From assembly GCA_009844405.1 (NCBI GenBank), contig VYBO01000046.1, forward strand, positions 21,244-85,243: a stretch of 64,000 bases of DNA, written 5' to 3'. The position numbers and the translations under genes are program-made. The notes under the pieces are model-generated. The model saw only the letters and a list, made by a program, of their open reading frames with translations, was not told the DNA's origin and did no database searches. Positions 49,780 to 62,941 of the stretch are shown piece by piece. The stretch is from Acidimicrobiaceae bacterium (GTDB taxonomy: Bacteria; Actinomycetota; Acidimicrobiia; Acidimicrobiales; Aldehydirespiratoraceae). The number at the start of each line of letters is the position of its first letter. The first letter of the stretch is position 1.

Positions 49780-51612
49780 ATGCCAAAGGCCGTCGGTATC
49801 GATCTCGGTACCACGAATTCTGTCGTAAGCGTCCTCGAGGGCGGCGACCCCGTCGTCATCCCCAACGCGGAGGGATCGCGCACGACTCCCTCCGTCGTGG
49901 CGTTCAGCAACGACGGCGAGGTGCTCGTGGGCGAGGTCGCCAAGCGCCAGGCCATCACCAACCCCGATCGCACCATCCGCTCGGTGAAGCGGCACATGGG
50001 CACGGCCAAGACGTTCAAGGTCGACGACAAGAGCTACGCCGCCCAGGAGATATCGGCCCGGGTGCTGATGAAGCTCAAGCGCGACGCCGAGGAGTACCTC
50101 GGCGACACCGTCACGCAGGCGGTCGTCACCGTGCCCGCCTACTTCGACGACGCCCAGCGCACCGCCACCAACGAGGCCGGCAAGGTCGCCGGGCTCGAAG
50201 TTCTGCGCATCATCAACGAGCCCACCGCGGCCGCCCTCGCCTACGGACTCGACAAGGAGTCCGCCGACCAGACCATCCTGGTGTTCGACCTCGGCGGCGG
50301 GACCTTCGACGTGTCGGTGCTGGAACTCGGCGACGGCGTGTTCGAGGTGAAGTCCACCTCCGGCGACACCAAGCTCGGCGGCGACGACTGGGACGAGGCC
50401 GTGATCGACTGGCTGGTGGCGTCGTTCAAGGGCGACCACGGGGTGGACCTGTCCACCGACGCCATGGCCATGCAGCGTCTCAAGGAGGCGGCCGAGAAGG
50501 CCAAGATCGAGCTGTCCCAGACCCCGTCCTCGCAGATCAACCTGCCCTTCGTGACCGCCACCGACAAGGGTCCGCTGCATCTCGACTACACCCTCAGCCG
50601 GGCCAAGTTCCAGGAGTTGACCGCGCAGTTGCTCGACCGCTGTCGGGGCCCCTTCGAGCGGGCCATCTCCGACGCCGGCATCGCCTCCGGCGACATCCAC
50701 CACGTTGTCCTGGTGGGCGGGTCGACCCGCATGCCGGCGGTGGCCGAGCTGGTCCAGGAGATGAGCGGCCGCGAGCCCAACAAGACGGTCAACCCCGACG
50801 AGGTGGTGGCCGTCGGTGCGGCCATCCAGGCCGGTGTGCTCAAGGGCGAGGTCAAGGATGTTCTGCTGCTCGACGTGACCCCGCTGTCGCTGGGCATCGA
50901 GACCAAGGGCGGCGTGATGACCACCCTCATCGAACGCAACACCACCATCCCCACCCGCAAGAGCGAGATCTTCACTACCGCCGAGGACGGCCAGCCGTCG
51001 GTGGAGATCCATGTGCTCCAGGGCGAGCGGCAGATGTCCGCCTACAACAAGACCCTGGGCAAGTTCCAGCTCGTCGACCTGCCGCCCGCGCCCAGGGGCA
51101 TGCCCCAGATCGAGGTGACCTTCGACATCGACGCCAACGGCATCGTCCATGTGAGCGCGCAGGACAAGGCCACCGGCAAGGAGCAGTCGATGACCATCAC
51201 CGGTCAGTCGTCGCTCGGCTCCGACGTCATCGACCAGATGGTCGCCGACGCCGAGGCCCACGCGGCGGAGGACAGCCAGCGGCGCGAGGAGGCCGAGATC
51301 CGCAACGCGGCCGACACCCTCGTGTACCAGACGGAGAAGCTGCTGAAGGAGCACGCGGACGAGGTGTCCGACGACGAGAAGGAGGCCATCAACTCCAAGC
51401 TCGCCGATCTGCGCAGCGCGCTGGAGGGTGACGACGTCGAGGCGGTCAAGTCGGCCACCGAGGCGCTCTTGACGGCCAGCCAGGAGTTCGGCCAGAGGCT
51501 CTACGACGCGGCCGCCGCGTCCGCTCGCGGGCCGGGCGCGGCCGGCGAAGCCTCCGATGACGACGACGTGGTCGAGGCTGAGATCGTCGACGACGACCGC
51601 GAGACGGCGTGA
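49780..51612 (+). CDS. dnaK: Chaperone DnaK (Hsp70)
   Basis: 610 residues. ATPase domain starts [20 protein letters not shown], followed by [33 protein letters not shown] and [17 protein letters not shown]. The substrate domain includes [20 protein letters not shown]. The tail is Ala/Gly/Asp-rich and ends [10 protein letters not shown] rather than the usual EEVD-like motif. The ATG at 49780 is preceded by AAAGGAAG. First gene of the heat-shock operon and followed by grpE with a GTGA overlap. Confidence 0.98.
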   Translation: MPKAVGIDLGTTNSVVSVLEGGDPVVIPNAEGSRTTPSVVAFSNDGEVLVGEVAKRQAITNPDRTIRSVKRHMGTAKTFKVDDKSYAAQEISARVLMKLKRDAEEYLGDTVTQAVVTVPAYFDDAQRTATNEAGKVAGLEVLRIINEPTAAALAYGLDKESADQTILVFDLGGGTFDVSVLELGDGVFEVKSTSGDTKLGGDDWDEAVIDWLVASFKGDHGVDLSTDAMAMQRLKEAAEKAKIELSQTPSSQINLPFVTATDKGPLHLDYTLSRAKFQELTAQLLDRCRGPFERAISDAGIASGDIHHVVLVGGSTRMPAVAELVQEMSGREPNKTVNPDEVVAVGAAIQAGVLKGEVKDVLLLDVTPLSLGIETKGGVMTTLIERNTTIPTRKSEIFTTAEDGQPSVEIHVLQGERQMSAYNKTLGKFQLVDLPPAPRGMPQIEVTFDIDANGIVHVSAQDKATGKEQSMTITGQSSLGSDVIDQMVADAEAHAAEDSQRREEAEIRNAADTLVYQTEKLLKEHADEVSDDEKEAINSKLADLRSALEGDDVEAVKSATEALLTASQEFGQRLYDAAAASARGPGAAGEASDDDDVVEAEIVDDDRETA

Positions 51613-52178
51613 GCGCGTCGTCCCCCGACGTCAGCGAGCTGGAGGCTGTCTCCGACGAGCCCGAAGCGTCTGTCGCAGACAGCGGCGAGGCGGCCGAGTC
51701 CTTGACCGCCGAGCCGGAGCCCGTCGAAGGGCAGACCGCCGGTGACGCCGAGCTCGACCTGGCCGCGGCAATCGCGGAGCGAGACGCCTACCTGGAGGAC
51801 CTCCAGCGGGTCACCGCGGAGTTCACCAACTTCCGGCGCCAGACGATGAAGCGCAACACCGAACTGGTCGCCCAGGCGGCCTCGAGGCTGGCCAGAGAGC
51901 TGCTCGTCGTCCTCGACGCGTGCGAGGCGGCGGTCAGCCAGGGCGTGGAGGGCATCGAAGCCTTGCAGTCGCAGCTGCTGGGCGTGCTGTCCGCGGAGGG
52001 CCTCACCGTGCTCGGCACGGTCGACGAGCCCTTCGATCCCGGCTTCCACGAGGCAGTCATGAGCGAGGAGTCCACCGGTGACGGCCAGGACGCTCCGACG
52101 GTGGTGGAGGTGCTGCGCACCGGTTACGCGTGGAACGGCCGGGTCCTGCGGCCGGCCATGGTGAAGGTGCGCGGCTGA
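51609..52178 (+). CDS. grpE: Nucleotide exchange factor GrpE
   Basis: 189 residues. An acidic head of about 50 residues is followed by the long helix ([20 protein letters not shown], then QTMKRN) and the β-domain ending [16 protein letters not shown]. GrpE releases ADP from DnaK. GTG start inside the dnaK stop codon region. Confidence 0.95.
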   Translation: MSASSPDVSELEAVSDEPEASVADSGEAAESLTAEPEPVEGQTAGDAELDLAAAIAERDAYLEDLQRVTAEFTNFRRQTMKRNTELVAQAASRLARELLVVLDACEAAVSQGVEGIEALQSQLLGVLSAEGLTVLGTVDEPFDPGFHEAVMSEESTGDGQDAPTVVEVLRTGYAWNGRVLRPAMVKVRG

Positions 52179-52180
52179 GC

Positions 52181-52221
52181 CAGGGCCCGAGCGGCCCTCA
52201 GATCGCAGCGAACAAGAGCGG
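52181..52221 (+). repeat. Dispersed repeat, copy F (divergent)
   Basis: CAGGGCCCGAGCGGCCCTCA, then GATCGCAGCGAACAAGAGCG: the element with changes in its middle. It fills the grpE-dnaJ gap and ends nine bases before the dnaJ start; the next bases GGAACGGAAGG may serve as the ribosome binding site. Confidence 0.75.
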
Positions 52222-52229
52222 AACGGAAG

Positions 52230-53357
52230 GTGACAGTGGAGCCCCAGAGGGAGTGGTTCGAGAAGGACTACTACAAGATCCTCGGCGTGGCCGAGGACGC
52301 CTCGGCCTCCGACGTCTCCAAGGCCTACCGCAAGCTGGCCAAGAAGCTGCACCCCGACGCCAATCCGGGCGACCAGGCCGTGGAGGAACGCTTCAAGGAA
52401 GTGGCCTCGGCCTACGACGTGCTCGGCGACGACTCCAAGCGCAAGGCCTACGACGAGGTGCGCCGGCTCGGTCCCATGGCCGGCTCCTTCGGCCCGGGCG
52501 GCTCGGGCCCGGCGGGAGGCTTCAACCTGAACTTCGAGCAGATGGGAGATCTCGGCGACCTCTTCGGCGGTCTCTTCGGACGGCGCCGCGGCGGCAATCC
52601 AGCCCAGCGGGGCGCCGACATCGAGACAGAGGTGAAGCTCGAGTTCGCCGACGCCGTGTCTGGGACCACGATCGGTGTGCCCGTCACCGGCGAGGCTCGC
52701 TGCCGTACCTGCAAGGGCCTGGGCGCCAAGCCGCCGGCCAAGCCGCAGCCGTGCCCGACCTGTTCAGGTACCGGCGTTAACGACGAGAACCAGGGCCTGT
52801 TCTCCTTCAGCCGGCCCTGCGTGGGCTGCGCAGGCCGGGGGACCGTCATTGAGAATCCCTGCGCCGCCTGCGGCGGCCGGGGCACGGAGCGCCGACGCCA
52901 CGAGGTCAAGGCCCGCATCCCGGCCGGGGTGACCGACGGGCAGCGGATCAAGCTGGCCGGCCGCGGCGCTCCGGGCCAGGGACCGGGCGGCAGACCCGGC
53001 GACCTCTACGTGCGGGTCCATGTCAAGCCCCACCGGTTGTTCGGGCGGGACGGCAAGAACCTCACCCTGATCGTGCCGGTCACGTTCTCGGAGGCCGCGC
53101 TGGGCGCGCAGATCCCGGTGCCCACCCTCGACGGATCGACGGTGACCATACGCATCCCCCCCGGCACACGGACGGGCCGGCGCCTCCGCATCCCCGCGAC
53201 CTCCTCCACCGGGGGCGCCGACCTCATCGTGGAGGTCGAGGTCGTCGTGCCCCAGAACCTGTCAGACGAGCAGCAGGCCGCGATGGAGGCCTTCGCCGCT
53301 GCCGGTGGCGAGGACCCGCGGGCCCACTTCGACAATGATCTCAACCACGGAGAATGA
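52230..53357 (+). CDS. dnaJ: Chaperone DnaJ (Hsp40)
   Basis: 375 residues. J domain with KDYYKILGVAEDASASDVSK and the HPD of KKLHPDANPG, a Gly/Phe-rich stretch (SFGPGGSGPAGGFNLNF), four zinc-finger CxxCxGxG units (CRTCKGLG, CPTCSGTG, CVGCAGRG, CAACGGRG) and the C-terminal substrate domain with AGRGAPGQGPGGRPGDLYV. GTG 52230 or GTG 52236 may be the start. The stop overlaps an ATG of the heptamer tract. Confidence 0.96.
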   Translation: MTVEPQREWFEKDYYKILGVAEDASASDVSKAYRKLAKKLHPDANPGDQAVEERFKEVASAYDVLGDDSKRKAYDEVRRLGPMAGSFGPGGSGPAGGFNLNFEQMGDLGDLFGGLFGRRRGGNPAQRGADIETEVKLEFADAVSGTTIGVPVTGEARCRTCKGLGAKPPAKPQPCPTCSGTGVNDENQGLFSFSRPCVGCAGRGTVIENPCAACGGRGTERRRHEVKARIPAGVTDGQRIKLAGRGAPGQGPGGRPGDLYVRVHVKPHRLFGRDGKNLTLIVPVTFSEAALGAQIPVPTLDGSTVTIRIPPGTRTGRRLRIPATSSTGGADLIVEVEVVVPQNLSDEQQAAMEAFAAAGGEDPRAHFDNDLNHGE

Positions 53358-53381
53358 CCGATGACCGATGACCGATGACCG
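53354..53381 (+). repeat. Heptamer tandem repeat ATGACCG at the dnaJ-hspR junction
   Basis: ATGACCG three times then ATGACCGATTCC, giving ATG codons at 53354, 53361, 53368 and 53375 in different frames. Only 53368 opens hspR. The 53354 ATG overlaps the dnaJ stop and its five-codon frame ends at the TGA overlapping the 53368 ATG. Confidence 0.9.
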
Positions 53382-53799
53382 ATTCCACCGAGCCGTGTAC
53401 GTGATATCAGTGGCTGCCGAATTGGCGGGGGTCCATCCGCAGACGCTTCGCATCTACGAGCGAAGGGGCCTGCTCGCGCCGGCCCGGACCGCAGGCGGCA
53501 GCCGCCGCTACAGCGACGCCGACCTCGCCCTGCTGGAGCGCATCGCCGAACTGACCGACGAGGGTCTCAACCTCGCCGGCGTGCAGCGGGTCCTGGAACT
53601 CGAGCAGACCGTGGCCGAATTGAGGGCTCAGCTCGACGACGCCCGCCGGGCCCACGAACACCGAATGGCCGAGTTGACGGCGCACGGATTCAACCCCGGC
53701 GGCCTGGTGCCGGCCGTTCCCACCGGCAGGGCGGTGACCATCTACCGCGCCACCCGCGGACCGGCCTCCGTGGTCGAGCCGGTCACGAGGGACGGCTGA
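53368..53799 (+). CDS. hspR: MerR-family heat-shock repressor HspR
   Basis: 143 residues. The winged-helix MerR domain is clear: [40 protein letters not shown], followed by a coiled-coil ([20 protein letters not shown]). HspR binds HAIR operators and represses the dnaK operon with DnaK as co-repressor. Position between dnaJ and clpB and the HAIR-like site before dnaK support the call. The ATG lies in the heptamer tract. The C-terminal 40 residues lack a domain. Confidence 0.93.
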   Translation: MTDDRFHRAVYVISVAAELAGVHPQTLRIYERRGLLAPARTAGGSRRYSDADLALLERIAELTDEGLNLAGVQRVLELEQTVAELRAQLDDARRAHEHRMAELTAHGFNPGGLVPAVPTGRAVTIYRATRGPASVVEPVTRDG

Positions 53800-53801
53800 C
53801 C

Positions 53802-56294
<2,493 letters not shown>

Positions 56295-56314
56295 CGAGTA
56301 CAATCGGCAGGTAA

Positions 56315-57625
<1,311 letters not shown>

Positions 57626-57634
57626 GGGCTTGTA

Positions 57635-59062
57635 GTGGAGGCCTCCCACCCCAACGTGCTGGCGGGCCGCTACGCCAGCGATCGGATGCGGGCGCTGTGG
57701 TCCCCCGAGCGCCGCGTGGTACTTGAGCGCCGGCTGTGGCTGGCGGTGCTGGAAGCTCAGCGCAGACTCGGACTCGATGTCGACGAGGGCGTCGTCGATG
57801 CCTACGAGGCGGTGGTGGAGGTCGTCGACCTCGAGTCGATAGCCGCCCGGGAGGCCGTCACTCGCCATGACGTGAAGGCCCGGATCGACGAGTTCTGCGC
57901 TCTCGCCGGACACGAATCGATCCATCTGGGCATGACCTCCCGCGACGTCACCGAGAACACCGAGCAGCTGTTGATTCGCGACTCGCTGAAAGTGATCCGC
58001 GACGACCTGGTGGCGGTGATCGCCCGGCTGGCCGATCTGGCTGAGGCCCATGCCTCGACCGTGATGGTGGCCCGCACCCACAACGTGGCCGCGCAGGCCA
58101 CCACGCTCGGCAAGCGCTTCGCGGACGCCGCCGCGGAGACGATGCTCGGGCACTCCAGGGTCGCGGAGCTATTGGACCGGTACCCGCTGAGGGGTATCAA
58201 GGGACCTGTCGGCACCCGCCTCGATCAACTCGACCTTCTCGGGTCGGCGGAGGCGGTCGACGAATTGGAGAGCCTGGTCGCCGAGCATCTCGGCTTCGGA
58301 GATGTGCTCGATGCGTCGGGCCAGACCTATCCGCGCTCTCTGGACTTCGACGTGGTGGCTGCGCTGGTCCAGGCGGTATCCGGGCCGGCGTCCCTGGCGA
58401 CGACCGTGCGGCTCATGGCCGGGCACGGGCTGGTGTCGGAGGGGTTCCGCGACGGTCAGGTCGCCTCGTCGGCCATGCCCCACAAGGCCAACGCCCGCTC
58501 CTCGGAGCGCATCGCCGCCCTGGCGGCCGTGCTCGACGGCCATCTCGCCATGGCGGCCTCGCTAGCGGGGCGGCAGTGGAACGAGGGCGATGTGAGCTGC
58601 TCGGCCACCCGGCGGATCATGCTTCCCGACGCCTTCTACGCCGCCGACGGCCTGCTCCACACCGCCCGGGGAGTGCTGGAGGAGCTCCGGATCGACGAGG
58701 CCGCCCTCGCTGCGGAGTTCGAGCGCTTTCTGCCCCTGCTGGCGACCACCCGCCTTCTCACCGCCCTGGTTCGGGCCGGGATGGGACGGGAGGCGGCCCA
58801 CGAAGTGCTGGCCGAACCCACCCGGCGGGCCGCGCGGCAAGCCACCGGCGACGATCCCGTCGACCTGTACGGGCTGCTCGACCGGCTCGCGGCCGACGAT
58901 CGTGTGCCGCTGGACCGAGACGAGTTGACCCGGCTCACGGCCGAGCCGGAGCGGTTCGCGGGAACGGCGTCAGAACAGACCGCACGCGTGGTCGAGGCGG
59001 TCCGCCGCATCGTCGCCCGCCATCCGCAGGCTGCCGCCCGGCCGGCGGAACTTCGATTGTGA
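57635..59062 (+). CDS. purB: Adenylosuccinate lyase
   Basis: 475 residues. The fumarase/aspartase-superfamily signature is SSAMPHKANARSSER, with HLGMTSRDVTENTEQL and ARTHNVAAQATTLGKRFAD for substrate binding. It cleaves adenylosuccinate and SAICAR. GTG start 57635. Convergent with the small gene downstream, with only six bases between. Confidence 0.96.
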   Translation: MEASHPNVLAGRYASDRMRALWSPERRVVLERRLWLAVLEAQRRLGLDVDEGVVDAYEAVVEVVDLESIAAREAVTRHDVKARIDEFCALAGHESIHLGMTSRDVTENTEQLLIRDSLKVIRDDLVAVIARLADLAEAHASTVMVARTHNVAAQATTLGKRFADAAAETMLGHSRVAELLDRYPLRGIKGPVGTRLDQLDLLGSAEAVDELESLVAEHLGFGDVLDASGQTYPRSLDFDVVAALVQAVSGPASLATTVRLMAGHGLVSEGFRDGQVASSAMPHKANARSSERIAALAAVLDGHLAMAASLAGRQWNEGDVSCSATRRIMLPDAFYAADGLLHTARGVLEELRIDEAALAAEFERFLPLLATTRLLTALVRAGMGREAAHEVLAEPTRRAARQATGDDPVDLYGLLDRLAADDRVPLDRDELTRLTAEPERFAGTASEQTARVVEAVRRIVARHPQAAARPAELRL

Positions 59063-59068
59063 GGAGTG

Positions 59069-59470
59069 TCAGGCGCCGCCGCGGGAGATGCCGGCGCGCT
59101 TGAGAGTCGCGGCAGGGACTCCGACCTCGCGCCACGCCGCGTATGTGATTCCCTTGCGGCCGCTGTAGGAGACGGCGACTGCCACGAACGCGTCCTCGAG
59201 TTCGCTGATGTCGACTGTCTCCGCGGGTGCGCTGAGGGCGCGCTCAAGATCGATGCGCTCTTGGACTAGCTGGACCCGTCGTATAGGTGTTGCCGACTCG
59301 AGCGCTTCGCCGATTGCTTCTATTCGCTTCCTGATGGATTCGGCGGTGCGCCTGCGGCCCGGTCGTGGCCGGTTCGATTCCAAGCCTTCAAGGTACGCGC
59401 TCACAGCTCGATTCTCGGAACGAGCCTTGGCATTGGCAGCCTTGTGTTCGTCTGACATGTGTCGTACCAC
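59069..59470 (-). CDS. Conserved actinobacterial small protein of unknown function
   Basis: About 133 residues. The head is basic and helical (MSDEHKAANAKARSENRAVS), then RPRPGRRRTAESIRKRIEAI and a coiled region RVQLVQERIDLERAL, and an end SYSGRKGITYAAWREVGVPA with AATLKRAGI. The YAAWREVGVPA part resembles a helix-turn-helix, so DNA binding is possible. GTG 59470 is favoured over ATG 59458 because AAAGGAA lies eight bases upstream. Its promoter would face the divergent malic enzyme gene. Confidence 0.7.
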   Translation of the reverse strand: MVRHMSDEHKAANAKARSENRAVSAYLEGLESNRPRPGRRRTAESIRKRIEAIGEALESATPIRRVQLVQERIDLERALSAPAETVDISELEDAFVAVAVSYSGRKGITYAAWREVGVPAATLKRAGISRGGA

Positions 59471-59575
59471 TAGTCCGGTTCCTTTCAGCGGTGCAAAGCT
59501 TGACGGCGAATGATAGTTACGCCATGAAGCAGCCACAACAATATGATTCGCTGGGCACCAGAAAAGGAGGTCGAA

Positions 59576-61006
59576 TTGGACACACCGACTCCGGCCTATT
59601 CGATCACAATCAAGGTGTCGCTGGGAAACCGCCCCGGGACGCTGGGCCGCTTCGCCACTGCCATCGGTGACGCCGGGGGCAACATTGCCGCCATTCCGGG
59701 CTTCGAGGCCAAGGGTCCGGTCATCATGCGCGAGATCGATGTGCTCGCCGAGTCCCCCGACCATGCCCGTGACGTCGTTGCGGCTGTCAGCGACCTCGAC
59801 GGCGTCACCGTGCTCGACTGGTGGGACCGCACGTTCCGCCTCCATGAGGGCGGAAAGATAGAGGTCAACGCCCTTTGTTCGGTTGGCGACGCCCACGACC
59901 TGGCCATGGCGTACACGCCGGGAGTGGCCCGTGTGTGCAAGGCGATCCAGCGGGAGCCGATGCTGCGCCACACCCACACGATCGTCAGGAACATCGTCGC
60001 CATCGTCACCGACGGTACGGCCGTCCTCGGGTTGGGGGACATCGGCCCGGCCGCGGCCCTGCCCGTGATGGAAGGCAAGGCCCTGCTGTTCAAGGAGTTC
60101 GGCGGGGTCGATGCGTTTCCGGTGTGCCTCGACGTGACCACAGCCGACGAGCTGGTCGACACCGTAGTGCGCATGGCTCCTTCTTTCGGTGGGATCAATC
60201 TGGAGGACATAGCCGCGCCGGCTGCCTTCGAGATCGAGGACAGGCTCATCGAGGCGCTTGACATTCCCGTGTTCCACGACGACCAGCACGGAACAGCCAT
60301 CGTGACAACTGCTGCGCTGTGGAATGCTCTCAAGCTTGTCAACAAACAGATCGCCGATGTGTCGGTAGTTGTCTCGGGAACGGGCGCGGCCGGTCTGGCG
60401 GTCGCAAAGATGCTCCACGACGCCGGGGTCGGCGAGATAGTGGGCGTCGATCGTGCCGGTGCGATCCATGCAGGTCGCAGCGATCTGAACGACGCCAAGC
60501 AGTGGTTTGTGCACCACAGCAATCCGGATGGCAGGGCTGGGTCGCTCTCCGAAGTGATTCGCGGGGCCGACGTTTTCGTGGGACTGTCGGCTCCCGGGCT
60601 GCTCAGCGCGGAGGATGTGCGCTCCATGGCGCACGATCCGATCGTCTTCGCCATGGCGAACCCCGATCCAGAGATACGCCCGGAGGAGGTCGACGGCCTG
60701 GCCGCGGTGATGGCCACCGGCAGGTCCGATTTTCCCAACCAGATCAACAACGTCCTGGCCTTCCCCGGCGTGTTCCGGGGGGCTCTGGATGCCGGCGCAA
60801 CCTGCATTACCGAACGGATGAAGGCAGCCGCGGCCCGAGCCATCGCCGAGGTGATCGGCGACGAGGACCTGGACCGCAACTACATCGTGCCGTCGGTCTT
60901 CGATCGGAGGGTCGCTACTCGGGTGGCGGCCAGGGTGGCGGCCTGCGCGGTCGCCGAGGACTGCGTGCGCGCGGTTGCTCCGCCGGTCCCTTCGGACCTG
61001 CTCTGA
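59576..61006 (+). CDS. NAD(P)-dependent malic enzyme with N-terminal ACT domain
   Basis: 476 residues. An ACT-type regulatory domain (PAYSITIKVSLGNRPGTLGR, to about residue 85) precedes the malic enzyme: SVGDAHDLAMAYTPGVARVC, VAIVTDGTAVLGLGDIGPAA, PVMEGKALLFKEFGG, FHDDQHGTAIV and VVVSGTGAAGLAVAKML for NAD(P). It decarboxylates malate to pyruvate; the ACT domain suggests control by an amino acid. A perfect AAAGGAGG lies just before TTG 59576, which therefore is the likely start rather than ATG 59543, which the site would overlap. Confidence 0.92.
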   Translation: MDTPTPAYSITIKVSLGNRPGTLGRFATAIGDAGGNIAAIPGFEAKGPVIMREIDVLAESPDHARDVVAAVSDLDGVTVLDWWDRTFRLHEGGKIEVNALCSVGDAHDLAMAYTPGVARVCKAIQREPMLRHTHTIVRNIVAIVTDGTAVLGLGDIGPAAALPVMEGKALLFKEFGGVDAFPVCLDVTTADELVDTVVRMAPSFGGINLEDIAAPAAFEIEDRLIEALDIPVFHDDQHGTAIVTTAALWNALKLVNKQIADVSVVVSGTGAAGLAVAKMLHDAGVGEIVGVDRAGAIHAGRSDLNDAKQWFVHHSNPDGRAGSLSEVIRGADVFVGLSAPGLLSAEDVRSMAHDPIVFAMANPDPEIRPEEVDGLAAVMATGRSDFPNQINNVLAFPGVFRGALDAGATCITERMKAAAARAIAEVIGDEDLDRNYIVPSVFDRRVATRVAARVAACAVAEDCVRAVAPPVPSDLL

Positions 61007-61021
61007 GTGCCCGCTCGGCCT

Positions 61022-62875
61022 CTAGCCGCTGAGGCGGCTGACGTCGCGCACGGCGCCCTTGTCGGCGGACGTGGCCATGGCCGCGTAGGCCTGCAGCGCG
61101 GCTGAGACCTGGCGCTCGCGGACCGGGGGCCTCCAGCCTCCCTCGCGCCGGTCCTCGGCGGCTCGGCGGCGCTCCAGTTCGGCGTCGTCCACTCTGAGGT
61201 TGACGGTGCGGTTCGGGATGTCGATGTCGATCATGTCCCCGTCACGGATTAGCGCGATGGCTCCCCCCTCGACCGCTTCCGGCGAGGCGTGGCCGATGGA
61301 CAGGCCCGACGTGCCGCCCGAGAACCGGCCGTCGGTGAACAGCGCGCACGCCTTGCCCAGTCCGCGGGACTTGATGTACGACGTCGGGTAGAGCATCTCC
61401 TGCATGCCGGGGCCGCCGCGGGGACCCTCGTACCGCACGACCACCACGTCGCCGGGCTCTATCCCGTGCTCTTCGTCGAGGATCCCGTCGCACGCCTCGT
61501 CCTGGCTCTCGAACACCCTCGCCGGGCCGGAGAACCTGAAGATCGACTCGTCCACTCCCGCGGTCTTGACGATGCAGCCGTCGCGAGCGATGTTGCCGTA
61601 GAGCACGGCCAGCCCGCCGTCGGCGCTGTAGGGGTCGGCCACCGAGCGGATGCAGCCGTTGTCGCGATCGGTGTCGAGCGTCGGCCACCTGGTCGACTGG
61701 CTGAACGCCTCCTGGGTGGGGATGCCGGCCGGGCCGGCCCGGAAGAACTCGACGACCTCGCTGGACGGACCCCGCATCACGTCCCACACCTCGAGGGCGT
61801 CGGCCAGCGTGGCGGAGTGGACCGTGGACACCGACGTGTCCAGCAGCCCGCCCCGGTCGAGCTCGCCGAGGATGCCCATGATCCCCCCGGCCCGGTGCAC
61901 GTCCTCCACGTGGTACTCGGCGGTGGACGGGGCCACCTTGCAGATGTTGGGCGTGCTGCGGCTGAGCCGGTCGATGTCGGCCATGGTGAAGTCCACCTCG
62001 CCCTCGCGGGCCGCGGCCAGGATGTGCAGCACCGTGTTGGTGGAGCCGCCCATGGCGATGTCGAGGCGCATGGCGTTCTCGAAGGCGGTCTTGGTGGCGA
62101 TCGAGCGGGGCAGCACCGACTCGTCGTCCTTCTCGTAGCAGCGGCGGGCCAGATCGACCACCCGCCGGCCTGCCTCGCAGAACAGCTCCCGGCGGTCGGA
62201 GTGGGTGGCCAGCACCGTGCCGTTGCCGGGCAGCGAGAGCCCGAGCGCCTCGGTGAGGCAGTTCATGGAGTTGGCGGTGAACATGCCCGAGCACGACCCG
62301 CAGGTGGGGCAGGCCGAGCGCTCCATCTCCAGCAGGTCCTCGTCGCTGACCGACGAGTCTCCGGCGGAGATCATCGGGTTGATCAGGTCGAGCTTCACGC
62401 TCACCCCGGCCAGCTTGGTCTTGCCCGCCTCCATGGGCCCGCCCGACACGAACACCGTCGGGACGTTGAGCCGCATGGCCGCTATCAGCATGCCGGGGGT
62501 GATCTTGTCGCAATTGGAGATGCACACCAGCGCGTCGGCGCAGTGGGCGTTCACCATGTACTCGACCGAGTCGGCGATGAGGTCGCGGCTGGGGAGGCTG
62601 TAGAGCATCCCGTCGTGGCCCATGGCGATGCCGTCGTCCACCGCGATGGTGTTGAACTCCTTGGCCACCCCGCCCGCGGCCGCGATCTCGTCGGCCACGA
62701 GCTTGCCGAGGTTGCGCAGGTGGACGTGACCGGGCACGAACTGCGTGAAGGAGTTGGACACCGCCACGATCGGCTTGTCGAAGTCGTCGTCGGTCATGCC
62801 GGTAGCTCGCCACAGGGCGCGGGCGCCGGCCTGGTTCCGGCCCTGCGTGGTGGTGCGGGATCTGAGCTGCGCCAT
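61022..62875 (-). CDS. ilvD: Dihydroxy-acid dehydratase
   Basis: 617 residues. It forms the 2-oxo acids of valine and isoleucine. Iron-sulfur cysteines are visible as C122 in [12 protein letters not shown] and in [29 protein letters not shown] and the C-terminal [20 protein letters not shown] are family signatures. Length suits the IlvD branch with a labile [4Fe-4S] cluster. Convergent with the malic enzyme gene, 15 bp apart. Confidence 0.96.
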   Translation of the reverse strand: MAQLRSRTTTQGRNQAGARALWRATGMTDDDFDKPIVAVSNSFTQFVPGHVHLRNLGKLVADEIAAAGGVAKEFNTIAVDDGIAMGHDGMLYSLPSRDLIADSVEYMVNAHCADALVCISNCDKITPGMLIAAMRLNVPTVFVSGGPMEAGKTKLAGVSVKLDLINPMISAGDSSVSDEDLLEMERSACPTCGSCSGMFTANSMNCLTEALGLSLPGNGTVLATHSDRRELFCEAGRRVVDLARRCYEKDDESVLPRSIATKTAFENAMRLDIAMGGSTNTVLHILAAAREGEVDFTMADIDRLSRSTPNICKVAPSTAEYHVEDVHRAGGIMGILGELDRGGLLDTSVSTVHSATLADALEVWDVMRGPSSEVVEFFRAGPAGIPTQEAFSQSTRWPTLDTDRDNGCIRSVADPYSADGGLAVLYGNIARDGCIVKTAGVDESIFRFSGPARVFESQDEACDGILDEEHGIEPGDVVVVRYEGPRGGPGMQEMLYPTSYIKSRGLGKACALFTDGRFSGGTSGLSIGHASPEAVEGGAIALIRDGDMIDIDIPNRTVNLRVDDAELERRRAAEDRREGGWRPPVRERQVSAALQAYAAMATSADKGAVRDVSRLSG

Positions 62876-62941
62876 GGTCTCAGGCTACCGAACTCCGTTG
62901 TGGTGCGCCCGCCTGCGTCTCGCCTGGAGGCCGCTGCTTGT

